DNA of 64,000 nt from the NCBI GenBank assembly GCA_027605045.1, contig JAQFWX010000176.1, positions 1-64,000 on the forward strand, read 5' to 3'. Below are positions 1 to 9,931 of the stretch, piece after piece (within the stretch, counting starts at the first letter, position 1; each line of letters begins with the position of its first letter). The stretch comes from Phallus indusiatus (lineage: Eukaryota; Basidiomycota; Agaricomycetes; Phallales; Phallaceae). The translations under genes and the position numbers were made by a program. A model generated the notes under the pieces. It saw only the letters and a list, made by a program, of their open reading frames with translations. It was not told the origin of the DNA and did no database searches.

Positions 1-1297
1 GAAGGTCCACCAGACCAGGACCGACATCAACTGCTTCTGCTCTCTTGCCATTGGTTTCTGAATTCCCAGGGCGCTGTTCTGTCTATTTTTTCCAATCTCC
101 CACACTAAAAGCACCTTTAAGCTACGTAGTCCCCAGACGTTTTGACGAAGTTTGGGGCACATGGCACGCAAAATCGTATATTGTTGACGATGATATCATT
201 CTCTCTGGGTGGATATCCTTTCTTCTTGTCATTTCACATTATAATCAACTTGGCCTCCCTACTTTAGTGCGAATCTGAACAAATCATATTTCACCAATAG
301 ACAGGGATAGGTATCTTTTTTTCGCTTTCGTCGCCGTCCCTTTCCAACTATAGTGGATTTTCTCACCTTGTTTTCCCGTTTTTCTTATCGACTATATCCT
401 CATGAAACTAATGCCACACCCATTTTCCGCTGGCCAAATTCGAATGTAAACATGGGGAATCTAGGAAGCGCTGCTAGACAATGCATATCAAACTTTCATT
501 CGACATTCCGGAATAATGCTCAAGAAGCGGATACCATTGTCTTTCCTGTGATTCAAGCTGGATATATGAACGTTCGTGAAGAGGAGGATTGTCTCCAACG
601 CTTATTCGTTCACCTCAACCAGCTACCTGATGCATCCTCTGCGGTCATCGACTTGACCAGTGGATACTTCGCACTCCACAAATTATATCAAGATCTGCTT
701 ATTAACTCCCCTGTCAAGGCGCGTGTATTAGCTGCCAGCTGCAATGTGAGTTTTCTGAATCTTTTAACGAGCTCATTTTTCATTTTTTTCGGTACTGTAG
801 GCAAATGGTTTCCTTGGCTCGAAAGGTTTATCAGGAAGAGTTCCAGAAGGATATATCCTACTCTTACGACGCTTTCGGAGCGTGTATTACGAGTCCATGG
901 TTCAACCTCTAGTAAAGTGGAAATTTCTGAGTGGGAGAAGAATGGTTGGACTTATCACGCGAAAGGTGGGCTATACTGAAGTGTATCGCAATTCCAATCT
1001 TCATTCGCAAGTGCATTATTTCAAGGGTTGTGGTATAGATCACACATCTCCAGTCCCCCGGAGCTGACGTTATTCGGATCCACGAATCTTAATTCACGAT
1101 CTGCAGAGCTAGACACCGAATTATCATTTTTGATGAGCACCGGTTCAACTGACCTACGCGCTCAACTGGACGAAGAATTCCATCATCTAAGCAAGGATGC
1201 GCGCGTCTTACAAGAAAAGGACTGGGAAAACTCCAGCAGACAAGTTAGAATTGGCACTCAAGTCTTGATTGCGAGTGGGTTGGGACATTTTTTTTGA
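1..1297 (+). CDS. PGS1: CDP-diacylglycerol-glycerol-3-phosphate 3-phosphatidyltransferase, 3' part
   Basis: This enzyme makes phosphatidylglycerophosphate in mitochondria, the committed step to cardiolipin. The gene is already coding at base 3, so its start lies upstream of the window. Both phospholipase-D-type HKD motifs are visible: WHAKSYIVDDD near 170-200, followed across an intron (209-267) by ANLNKSYFTNRQ, and YHAKGLW, which forms across an intron ending near 1025, followed by FGSTNLNSRSAELDTE. Between them, ANGFLGSKGLSG is the conserved glycine-rich stretch. The frame does not close in two places. After FTNRQ (about 305-357) no clean splice gives the expected DRY continuation. At 899-900 one more G would join the GYILLLRRF stretch to the downstream KVEISEWEKNGW stretch. 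I read these as probable sequence errors rather than a dead gene, because the rest is well conserved. It converges on DTD with 35 bp between stop codons. Confidence 0.88.
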
Positions 1298-1332
1298 CAC
1301 AGTGGCCAGAACGGGGCACCGAGCTACAATCG

Positions 1333-2113
1333 TCACTCCGTTGGTACGCTCTCCGTTACCTGTCCTTTTCGCGATGACGATGACGAGGAATTGGAATCCA
1401 ATATAATAGTAACTGGGCCATCGTTTGTCAGACATACGTTCATCATAGCTCCAAATTTGCCATCTAACGTTTAATGTGTTCACAGAGCAAACCTCTAGAA
1501 ACTGAAAAGTTGCTCACCTTTGACACGACTGCTTTGGTATAAATCTCCTAATTTTGTGAGAAAATTCGTGTAGATACCTTTCGAAGGTTCGCCTCCCTAT
1601 CATGTGTAAGCCTGAAGTCCCACAACATCGAATGCATCCTTTGTCTCACCATAGCATTACGGAAGTCTGGCTTGTTTCCTTTACTAGTATTTGCGAGAAG
1701 GGTGAACTGGGATACGCAAAGAATTTCACCGTCAATATCCTTCACATTCTTCCGCCAGCGATTATCCTCTGAATCGAACAACCGCAGCGAGAGTCTAAAT
1801 TAGTTTCTGCATTGGTAAGGATTGTCGACGACAAAATAGGAGCCCGTTAATACATTTTGTTAGCAATATATTCCGAGTCAGAAGGTCCATCATCTTAAAT
1901 GAAGGGTTATTATACCATATGTAGATGATATTATTTGAGAGATCATCTTTTCCGCACCTTTACCAATCCCTACAAGCACAAGAAGACCTCGGGAGATAGA
2001 AGATACAGTTTCACCGTCCACTAACACGATTTCAAATCCAAATATTCTTTCAGGAGGACTTGATAATTACCAGTTACTGAAGCTGAGAGTACACGTTGTA
2101 TCACCGCGCGCAT
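1333..2113 (-). CDS. DTD1: D-aminoacyl-tRNA deacylase
   Basis: This enzyme hydrolyses D-amino acids wrongly attached to tRNA and acts as a homodimer in the cytosol. Six exons join into a complete protein of about 170 residues. It starts MRAVIQRVLSASVTVDGE, then reads SRGLLVLVGID, KILSLRLFDSE and GGEILCVSQFTLLANTSKG-like sequence containing the catalytic SQFT motif. It ends with DGKFGAMMNVCLTNDGPVT, which carries the second active-site motif (family NxGPxT, here NDGPVT), followed by a serine-rich tail. The length fits the family. Splice phases agree throughout. A 30-base stretch near 1560 that looks like a tiny intron is better read as coding. It is divergent from the cyclophilin gene across 83 bp. 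Confidence 0.9.
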
Positions 2114-2196
2114 TTCAGTGAATGAGCAAAGCAGTGACCGCCACAAGACGCGTTTGTGACAAATCAGTGCGATTATACGCTCGTCCACCTAAAATC
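2114..2196. promoter_or_regulatory. bidirectional promoter, DTD1 / cyclophilin
   Basis: Start codons of the two divergent genes are 83 bp apart, so promoter elements must be shared or overlap. ACGCGT lies at 2148-2153. Confidence 0.55.
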
Positions 2197-3004
2197 ATGT
2201 CTGGCAATGTCCTATTAGAGACCAGTCTTGGAAAGATAGAGCTGGAATTATATTGGAACCATGCTCCCAAAGTAAAATTATACAGTTTATTCATGCCATA
2301 TTATCTGATTATATGGATTCAGACATGCAAGAACTTTTACGAGCTAGTATCGCGAGGATACTATAATGGTACCATATTTCATCGCATCATTCCCGTATGT
2401 CAGTACGTCTTGTGTACATATTTTGCTTTTTAATTTATTCTCGTAGGATTTCATGGTTCAGGGTGGCGATCCTACTGGTACAGGTCGTGGAGGAACTAGT
2501 ATTTACGGGCAGCGGTTGCAAGTGCCAATTTTAACACCAAACCAATGCAGACTTCTCTTACGCACACTTCTCTTAGTGAAGATGAAATTCATCCCGAACT
2601 TCGCTTCGTAGGGGCAGGTAAAACTTTCTTTCCCTCCGCCTCCCCCTCATATCCATCGCTTTTTAGGTGTTCTTGCCATGGCCAATTCGGGTCCAAATAC
2701 GAATGGTTTGGGATATTGATTTCATCTACCTTCTGCAACTCACATTTTTACCTTAATCAGGGTCACAGTTTTCCTCACTCTTGCGCCCACACCTTTCTTA
2801 GACAAGAAACACACTATATACGGCAGAGTTAAGTCTGGTATACGAGTGTTACAGCGATTAGGAGCTGTTGCGACAGATAACCAAGACAGGTCCGCCACAG
2901 GTTTTGACCTTTCTATTAAGCCCTTATTCATTAAGCATTCTTGCAGACCGACAGAAGACATTAAAATACATAAAGCGATGCCGGTGCTATTGGATGGCGA
3001 GTAA
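2197..3004 (+). CDS. PPIL1-type peptidyl-prolyl isomerase (cyclophilin)
   Basis: This is a single-domain cyclophilin that catalyses cis-trans isomerisation of prolyl bonds. The start MSGNVLLETSLGKIELELYW and the short domain match the PPIL1/Cyp1 group, a spliceosome-associated isomerase. Conserved blocks follow: NFYELVSRGYYNGTIFHRII, DFMVQGGDPTGTGRGG, FEDEIHPELRFVGAG, LAMANSGPNTNGSQF, APTPFLDKKHTIYGRV and EDIKIHKA near the end. The second intron, 2518-2576, uses a GC donor, which is needed to give GQRFEDEI. The expected SQFFLT motif breaks at the T run 2769-2772: one further T restores the frame, so an assembly error is likely. An upstream in-frame ATG at 2122 exists, but the family start is at 2197. 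Confidence 0.9.
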
Positions 3005-3212
3005 CAAAGGACATGCAATTTTTGTGATATCGATGCTGGAAGCCAGCGACTAACCTATCTCTTTATTAATATTTGTGTCACTACCGAAAGTAATTGATGA
3101 TAAAGAAAAAGCACGTCAAACGCTGATTTCCATATAAGTTCCAATAAAAATTAATTTGATATAACATTCCGAAAGCCAGCGAATATCAAAAGAAGGTATC
3201 AGAAAGCGACCC

Positions 3213-5987
3213 CTAGCGGCCGCGTCCGTTACTTGAGCCTCTTGACGGATTCGGTCGCGTCGATGATTCCTCATTGTTGGGGATGGCTACAACTCGACTT
3301 GACCTAGTGTCAAGGTTAAACAGTCCGGCCTCTGTCAAAGCGCGATCAACAAGACGAGAAGAGGGACCTGCGGAACCACCTTGACTCCAAGGCGTCCTGA
3401 CATTCGAGGCCTCCTCCCTATCCTCGTCGACTAGTACGTCCATATCACTCAGTCCGGCCTCATTCGCGACAAGCGGTCCTTCATCATCTTCGTCTTCCAT
3501 AGTGTCGTCACTGTTTTCTGCTTCTTCATCCGATAAACTGCTCACTTCCCCCACCCAATCCTGATCATTATCATCTCCCCCGAAATCCCAGACATCCAAA
3601 TATGTCACATCTAATCTGTTACTAGCAGCAACACACCACCGCCCGTCGAAAACAACTTGCCAGACACCAGTTATACCCGTTAAGAGATCTCGTACTACAG
3701 TTCCGTCCCGAATATCCCACATCTTAAGGGTCCCATCGGAGCCACTTAAAACTTTAAATTCATCATGCTGAAAGCAAGTGATAGCTCCTGTATGAGCAGC
3801 GAGGGTATGTCGTAATTGTCCCGTAGATGGATCCCAAACACGAAGGGTGGAATCGGCAGCGGCCGATACTAAATAATTGGGCGACAAACCGAGTAACCCG
3901 ACTAAAGATGTATGACCGTGAAGAACGTGAATCCCTTGACCAGTTTTCAAGCTCCAAATCCGTACAGTGCCGTCCATAGAGCCCGAACAACATTGATTGC
4001 GCACGGGATCTAATACCACACTGTATACTAGATATGAATTAGCATTAATTATTGCGTGTTAAAGGATGTATCTGAATGTCATCCCTACCTTTCTGTGCGT
4101 GACCCGAGAGGGTCCAAGTGCATGCCCCAGTGATAATATCCCAAACACGAACTGTACAGTCGTAGCTTCCAGACACCAGAGTACGACCACGAGCAGCCAA
4201 AGCTCTAACCGCTTGCTCATGTCCAACCAGAAGTCTAACGTGGTAAGGATTATCATCTGCATCTTCCTGAAATTGATATCAAGAAATTATTCCCCCAAGT
4301 GTTTTCTGTCATCGACAACGTACCTCTCCGACTTCGCCTTCGGAATCATTAGTCCCGGAACTCATATACTCGGGATCCCCTGGACGAGGCAATTTCCAAA
4401 CCCTGAGGGTATGATCTCTACTGCCCGTAACAATCATCGGTCGCTTTGGCCACTTTTCTCGTTTTATACCACCACCTTCCATTTCGAAATCTAACCATTC
4501 CGGTTTTACTATAGCTAGACAACGGACAGTGCTAGTGTGACCTCCAAATATATGAGTGCATCTCCCGTTGGTGAGATTCCACACCCGAACACTCCTGTCT
4601 GTTGATCCACTGACGAGGGTATTCTTGGTAGCTGCTAATGCCCACACGCCACCTTCATGGCCATCCAGAGATTGCAGCAAAGCACCATTGGATGGATCAT
4701 AGACGTGGATAGAGTGATCGTCTGACGCAGAAATAATCCGATTATGAGAGAATAGAAGACAAGTCACAACAGCTCCTCCATGTGCAGCAAACTGAATACG
4801 TCGTGGAGTATTGTTACTTGACCAACGAGTTCGAGTTAAGTAGCGAGATTTGAATAGCATCTTGAAGGGGTGTGGTAAAGGTAGAGAACCTGGAGCAGGT
4901 AAGCCTTTTCGTAGCCGTCTGATATTGACGGCATCTGCAAATGTCCGCTCTGTCTCTCCACCAAACCAAATTCTGGTCGTTTTCAACAATTCCTGCCAGA
5001 GAATAGGATCAGAATCTATAATCGCTCGCCATGACTTCGAAACGCGCGAGGCACGTGCAAGGGCGGAATACGGGAGATAACTCAGGATGATAGAGGTTAA
5101 TTCGGGAGGCAACAGAGTTAGAAAATCACGAGCAAGGGTAGGGATAAGAACGGAGTGAATATTCCTCAGAACCGGGAGCGGTGAATGTCTCATCAGCGTA
5201 AGAATGATATGTGACTGAAGCGGCTGGGGGAGATTATTGAAGTGAGAGAGAATATTTGGAAGGGTCATAAGTGTCGTGAGTGATATATCAGGTTGGAATG
5301 GGGCCGAGTTTGAGACAGTTACCGTGGAGGGTGGTGGAGAGGACACCGTGCTTGGGGGCGCGGAAGGCCAGGCGGCCGTTGTGGGCGGGGAACCATTAGG
5401 AGACGGGAGAGGGGAAGGTGGTGCCGCGTTAGTAGGATTAAGCGTCGAACCCCGTGGTTTCTTCCTTGGCGGAGGGCTTCCGGTGAGGAAGGAGGCTGGC
5501 AGGGGTGGTGCGTCAATGTTGTCGAGCATCACATCACTGGATATACTGTGTGAACGCTTGCGGCCGTACCGCTCAATGGCTTCCACAAGACCGACTGTCT
5601 GTTCTCGATTGACATCGCTGCCCCGTTTCAGCATCCGCCATCCTTGTCCTCCTACGACTTCATCCTCCTCATCGAAGCCATCGTTTTGGGCACCGTCTTC
5701 GAAAGTGGCCCGGATGCCACCGGGGAATTCAAGGGAAAAGCGTCGAAGAGACCGGGGTAAATGAGCATGCAATAGAGGGTACTCTTTGGAATCTTTGGGA
5801 GATGAAGGAGGTGGAAGAGATGGTAAAGGAATGGGGGCATAGGTGGTGGTGGTTGTCGTCGTCGTCGTCACCCTAATCAATTATTGAACACGCTTAAGAA
5901 CTAGAATGGAATATTAGATTCATTTAAAAGAAACACCCACGTCGTTGTATTTACAGACGGTGCCAGGTATAAAGAGGGACGCGACAT
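3213..5987 (-). CDS. CDC4: CDC4/FBXW7-like F-box and WD40 protein
   Basis: This is probably the substrate receptor of an SCF ubiquitin ligase, which marks phosphorylated cell-cycle proteins for destruction. A first short exon (5987 to 5941, beginning MSRPSLYLAPS) splices in phase to the large exon, which otherwise has no in-frame ATG near its start. The N-terminus has a run of nine threonines and proline-rich low complexity. The F-box reads LLPPELTSIILSYLPYSALA, followed by SKSWRAIIDSDPILW, near residue 255. The C-terminal half holds about seven WD40 repeats, with units such as SASDDHSIHVYDP, SGSTDRSVRVWNL, TGSRDHTLRVWKL, SGSYDCTVRVWDI and SGSMDGTVRIWSL. The tail is acidic. There are three introns. 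Assignment to CDC4 rather than another F-box/WD40 protein rests on the F-box-linker-propeller order. Confidence 0.85.
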
Positions 5988-6089
5988 GGTCGTGGTAGGA
6001 ATGCAAGTGTGTTCTGAAATGCTTCCGGCATGTGGACTTATATGGACAATGACGCGAAATTTTTTTTAAAAGAAAATTATTGTTCTACG

Positions 6090-7234
6090 CTAAGTAGATG
6101 ACATTTTTGTTCTATCTTCAGGCATACGAGATAATCGTCGACGACTTCGCATTCTAGGCCGTCGCTTTGCATACCACTCCCATGCCAACCTGACAACTTC
6201 TCCATCTGCATCATACGGTGTCGGGATCTCACTGTACCCAGGCCGTGCTGTTGGATGTCGAACATAAACTGCAGAACATGTCGAAAATGAAGGCTCAATA
6301 TACGCAGGAATGAATATAAATGGTGCAGCGTAATCTGGGAGGGTAAACGGGGTAAGATGTTGGTTACTCAACCACGGCTGTCCTGGAGGTGGTTGGGACC
6401 GAGTTTTCAGAGGTGGTTCGTCCTCATGGCTCGATGCGTGTTCTATTTCTGGCTTCCCTGTTTCGCCCTCTTCAGCGGTTGTCTCTACTTCTTCATTTTC
6501 AGCCTTAACCGGTGCAGCTGGGCTCTCAGGATAACGGAGGAACCTAATTGCGCTGGGGTCAACGGAAACCATATCACCAGGTGCGAGTCTAGTGTTTGCG
6601 TTCGTATGCTTAGAAAAACCGAAAGTCGATCAGAAATAAAAGGCATAAAATACATAAAATACATACCGAGATACCATTAAGTTTCACATTCCCGTGTATA
6701 ATCAGCCTCCTTGCTTCGTAAACACTGTGTGCAAAACAGCATCTAAAGATAAAAACATCTATTCGTCTCTCGACTTCTGCAAACATCAAACTCCCAACTG
6801 GTGCCAGAGCCCCGATGCTTTCTTCGCGTCGTGCATTCTCTATTTGATCAACGTCGTCCTGCCTCCGAGCCCATTTGGCTAGAGTAGCTGTATCATCGGA
6901 GTTTATCGACTTTTTTGGGAGAACCTCGGGAAGTGTTGAAGGCAAATACCATTTTTTGAATATTTTTTCGTTTATATGATCACCATGGTATGCTCGCACT
7001 AGTCGTTTCGAAATCCACCGTTGTTGAAATAATGTCTTTCCGGTGCGCTCAAACTGGGATTCGGATACTCTGCCCGTAAAACATCGCTGCCAAAGGTTGA
7101 ACAAATTCTGAGGAGACCAACTCTATCAACTGTCATGAGTATACAACGGTACAGTTTTAGTAAGTACAAATTCTTTTCCAACTTACCATACGAGGCAAAG
7201 CCTTTGAAAAGGCGAATACATTGCTGTCCCGCAT
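6090..7234 (-). CDS. NAM9: mitochondrial small-subunit ribosomal protein uS4m
   Basis: This is the mitochondrial S4 protein, an rRNA-binding early assembly protein of the small subunit. Exon 1 (from 7234) gives MRDSNVFAFSKALPRM, which splices to SWSPQNLFNLWQR, the typical N-terminus of fungal uS4m. The S4 RNA-binding domain follows: RRIDVFIFRCCFAHSVYEAR, then RLIIHGNVKLNGIS, and after an intron ending near 6610, NTRLAPGDMVSVDPSAIRFL. The C-terminal extension contains PFIFIPAYIEPSF and a basic end. The length is about 335 residues, longer than bacterial S4, as expected for the mitochondrial form. It is divergent from the glutaredoxin-like gene across 81 bp. Confidence 0.88.
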
Positions 7235-7315
7235 GTACGACTCAAAAAAAAAGTGTACACACAAGACGAGGTGGTAATGACCTGGGCGCTTAGGCAATAC
7301 ACGTCCACCAACCTT
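7235..7315. promoter_or_regulatory. bidirectional promoter, uS4m / glutaredoxin-like
   Basis: Only 81 bp separate the divergent start codons. A run of nine A and a GGTGGTAATGACC stretch are inside it. Confidence 0.55.
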
Positions 7316-7708
7316 ATGCCAGCTCGGCTTCCGTTACTTCCGCGTTTGAGACTTTTCACTGGCCCTAATTGCTCGCTTTGTGAGGTACGTTGATGATATA
7401 CAAATGCATGTAACAAGATTATATCATGTTTCAAAAGGTGGCCAAATCAGAGCTTCGCAAAGTCCAAGCAACGGTACGTGCTTTGGGTTCAAGAAGCTTT
7501 TCTGGTTTGTTGAACTGTGGCATTGCAGCACCCATTCACTTTAGATATTGTCGACATTCATAGCGACCAAGGCAAGGTTTGGAAAAAGAAGTATGAATGG
7601 TGGATTCCCGTGCTTCATCTCGAAGACGTAGAAATAGCGAAAGGAAGATGGAATCAACACGATGTGAAGAAGGCTCTGGATACCTGGAGAAAGGACAACC
7701 CGAGCTAA
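7316..7708 (+). CDS. glutaredoxin-like (DUF836 family) protein
   Basis: This is a small thioredoxin-fold protein of about 95 residues in three exons. The start MPARLPLLPRLRLFTGPNCS and the motif CSLCEVAK give a CxxC redox pair. HPFTLDIVDI and WWIPVLHLEDVEIAKGRW supply the later strands and the cis-proline. This pattern matches the fungal family that includes yeast YDR286C. The biochemical role of the family is not well defined, so I do not assign a substrate. The stop at 7706-7708 comes directly before a second open frame that looks coding without an obvious start; adding one C at the CCC run 7699-7701 would fuse the two genes (see findings). Confidence 0.82.
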
Positions 7709-7806
7709 CGGAAGATCTCTCTTGGATCGTGGATACGACAGGAGACCAAGCAATTAACTATACCTATTATGAAAGGAATAGTTTTTCTGTCTTGGGTGAA
7801 AATATT

Positions 7807-8599
7807 ATGACTGAAGTTACCCCTGAAAAGCAAGTACTAGTGTCCCTCTAGAGACTTCTTGTCATTTATCATTCTAAACAAAAGGCACATCTCAAAATGT
7901 TTTAATTGCGGTGACGAAAAACATAAGCTGACAACCTGTCCTCTGCCTCACAATTCTTCTCTGATCGCCCTATCCCGAGCCATGTATGAGTTTTTTCGAG
8001 GCGATGGAGCACGCGAACAAGATCGTTTGCATGAACACGCAGAGAAAATTTTGCAAAGAAAGCAATATAACTCGTCATTTAAACCAGGCATAGTCGGACC
8101 GGACCTCCTGACTGCTTTAGGATTTCAGCAAGACGAGGATCTTGCTTGTCTTCCTTGGTATCCTCGCATGCTTGAATGGGGGTATCCACCTGGTTGGTTC
8201 TCGGCGGAAAATCCCAAAGTATTGGTCGACAAGCGTATTGATAATGAATATCTGATTGACAATGTCGAACTCCTGCAAATTTTCGGCTCTGGCAGCTCTT
8301 CACCGGCGGTCGAAGAAGAAGAACTGGATCGCGTCGATTCTCCGAGCGTCGAGGAGAATACCGGTACCCCAGAGTCCATTAAGGATGACATGATTCTCAG
8401 GCGTTGGGCCAACTACATCACGCCTTTGTTCTCTTCGGAGATTTTGGCCGTTTACTCTGGTGATCCTCTGTGTATAAACACGATCAATACCAAAGGGTTA
8501 TGCCCTTGGAGATTTCCCGGGGCATTCAGTGCCTTTGGTCCCGCGGGTTGGCGAGAACTAGTGAGAATTTATGACTTGGGAATCAAAAAGGAGGAGTAA
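7807..8599 (+). CDS. CCHC zinc-knuckle and PSP-domain protein
   Basis: This is a putative RNA-processing protein. The zinc knuckle reads CFNCGDEKHKLTTCPLP, with spacing C-x2-C-x4-H-x4-C. About 70 residues later, PGIVGPDLLTALGF, LPWYPRMLEWGYPPGW resembles the PSP domain found with CCHC knuckles in ZCCHC8-like and SF3B2-like proteins. A GC-AG intron (7830-7884) joins TEVTPEK to HISKCFNCG exactly. The start is uncertain: 7807 is the first ATG after the previous stop, but the same frame reads open upstream (EDLSWIVDTTGDQAINYTYY, 7713-7770) and looks coding. The true protein may therefore be longer, or fused to the preceding gene. Confidence 0.7.
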
Positions 8600-8654
8600 C
8601 ACGAGATGAATTCGTCAAAGTAAGTAGTTGCAGCTACATAAATGATATATATGA

Positions 8655-9399
8655 CTAATTCTGCAACAAAGGCACTATGTCAAACGTTGATGCGGATTGT
8701 TGAGTTTCCTGTCGATTAATTGGCCGCTGAAGAAGCGGAAGGGATCTAGAGCTTGAAGCCGGTGTTACACTTCGCGACTCGTAAGAATCTCCTGAAGGCA
8801 GGAGACTTGGTGATGTAGACGAGGCGCGGAAGGAGCGATGTCTACTCATGGCTGCCATGTCGTCCGGAAGCATACGAGGGGGAGTGAAATGATTGTGCTT
8901 TTTAGGATAATCAGCTCTAATACTAAAACACAATGAACGCGGCACGTCTATACCTTGTGGAGGATCGGCTCAGTATTTGATATAGACATGCCCTCAATTT
9001 GCCACCGTGTGGTGTCCTCATAAGCCCTCTCACGTTTGAATCGACGCCTTCGAAATTTCAATCCTTCTTTGTCTGCATGTTTGACTGAGGACCGTGGTAC
9101 ATACCAAAGAAACCATGCAATTGCCGCCACAAGGGCAATCACAACCACACCTCCTACGACACACCCTACAATAACAGGAACCTTCGTGTTTTTTGTTGAA
9201 TGTTGAGACCGGTCAATGAACCCAGTATCCACAGCGGATGTCGAAATTAGCGATTCAGAGCTATTTGAGGTTGATGAAGTTGAAACTAAAGTGAAATTAG
9301 TGACCAATACATATTTGACGATATTCCGAAGTTAGAAACGATCGAACCTTCGGTGTCGACGAGTTCAAATACGCTACGACTTGCAATACGCGAACTCAT
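8655..9399 (-). CDS. single-pass membrane protein, unknown function
   Basis: I do not recognise this protein. Three exons join in phase. The N-terminus (MSSRIASRSVFELVDTE) leads into a serine/threonine-rich stretch, then one membrane segment (VPVIVGCVVGGVVVIALVAA, then IAWFLWYV), then a strongly basic stop-transfer cluster (KFRRRRFKRERAY). A cytosolic tail rich in serine, with SRSVTPASSSRSL, completes it. There is no obvious cleavable signal peptide before the Ser/Thr stretch. The second intron is about 56 bp and ends at CCTAAAAAG. This layout is common among fungal cell-surface sensors, but no domain supports a role. Confidence 0.65.
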
Positions 9400-9931
9400 T
9401 TTGATGGTATCCTGCTTCAGGCTGGAGACTGGAGTTACGGTTTTTATAGATAAAAATATCACTTCCGACTTTTTAATAGCGTGAAAAAAATGAGAGATTC
9501 AAATGAAAAATAGAGGTGAAGATAAATAGTTTGTTGTATGTTAATATTTTACTTGCGAATGATATAAAGTGAGAGTAGAAGGAAAGGAAAGACTTGTATA
9601 CCGGGTTGATCTCCCCGTCAGCAGTTTATGTATTGGGCATGACTGACCGCATGTAGTATAAAGATCAATCCCTACCAGTCCCTACCTTTCTCGCGAGAAC
9701 CTCGAGGGACGTATTCAATGCCATAGCCTCTGGCGACTCCTTCCACTAGGTCTTCTCCGCCCGAGTGTATAGCAAAAACGTCCCTTATGAAAGAAAGGGA
9801 TATATTTAAGTGTATTATCATTAAATGAACTCGAGACTATCTATGGGTATAGTAAGATATAAAAGATCAAAATGTCCGAAAAATGGATGTATGAAGAAGA
9901 AGAAAAGACCATTTATATATTATAATACTAA
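9400..9931. other. gene-free interval
   Basis: This is an AT-rich spacer between the membrane protein start and the transporter stop codon. It probably holds the upstream region of the former and the 3' UTR of the latter. I see no further gene. Confidence 0.5.

Noticed and set aside
1531..1560. A 30-bp GT...AG segment in DTD1 that looks like an ultra-short intron
   Set aside because: Reading through gives GIYTNFLTKLGDLYQ, which fits the family, with no stop; no splicing is needed.
5276..5764. 162-codon plus-strand frame antisense to CDC4
   Set aside because: Shadow frame of low-complexity coding sequence; the minus strand has the conserved F-box protein.
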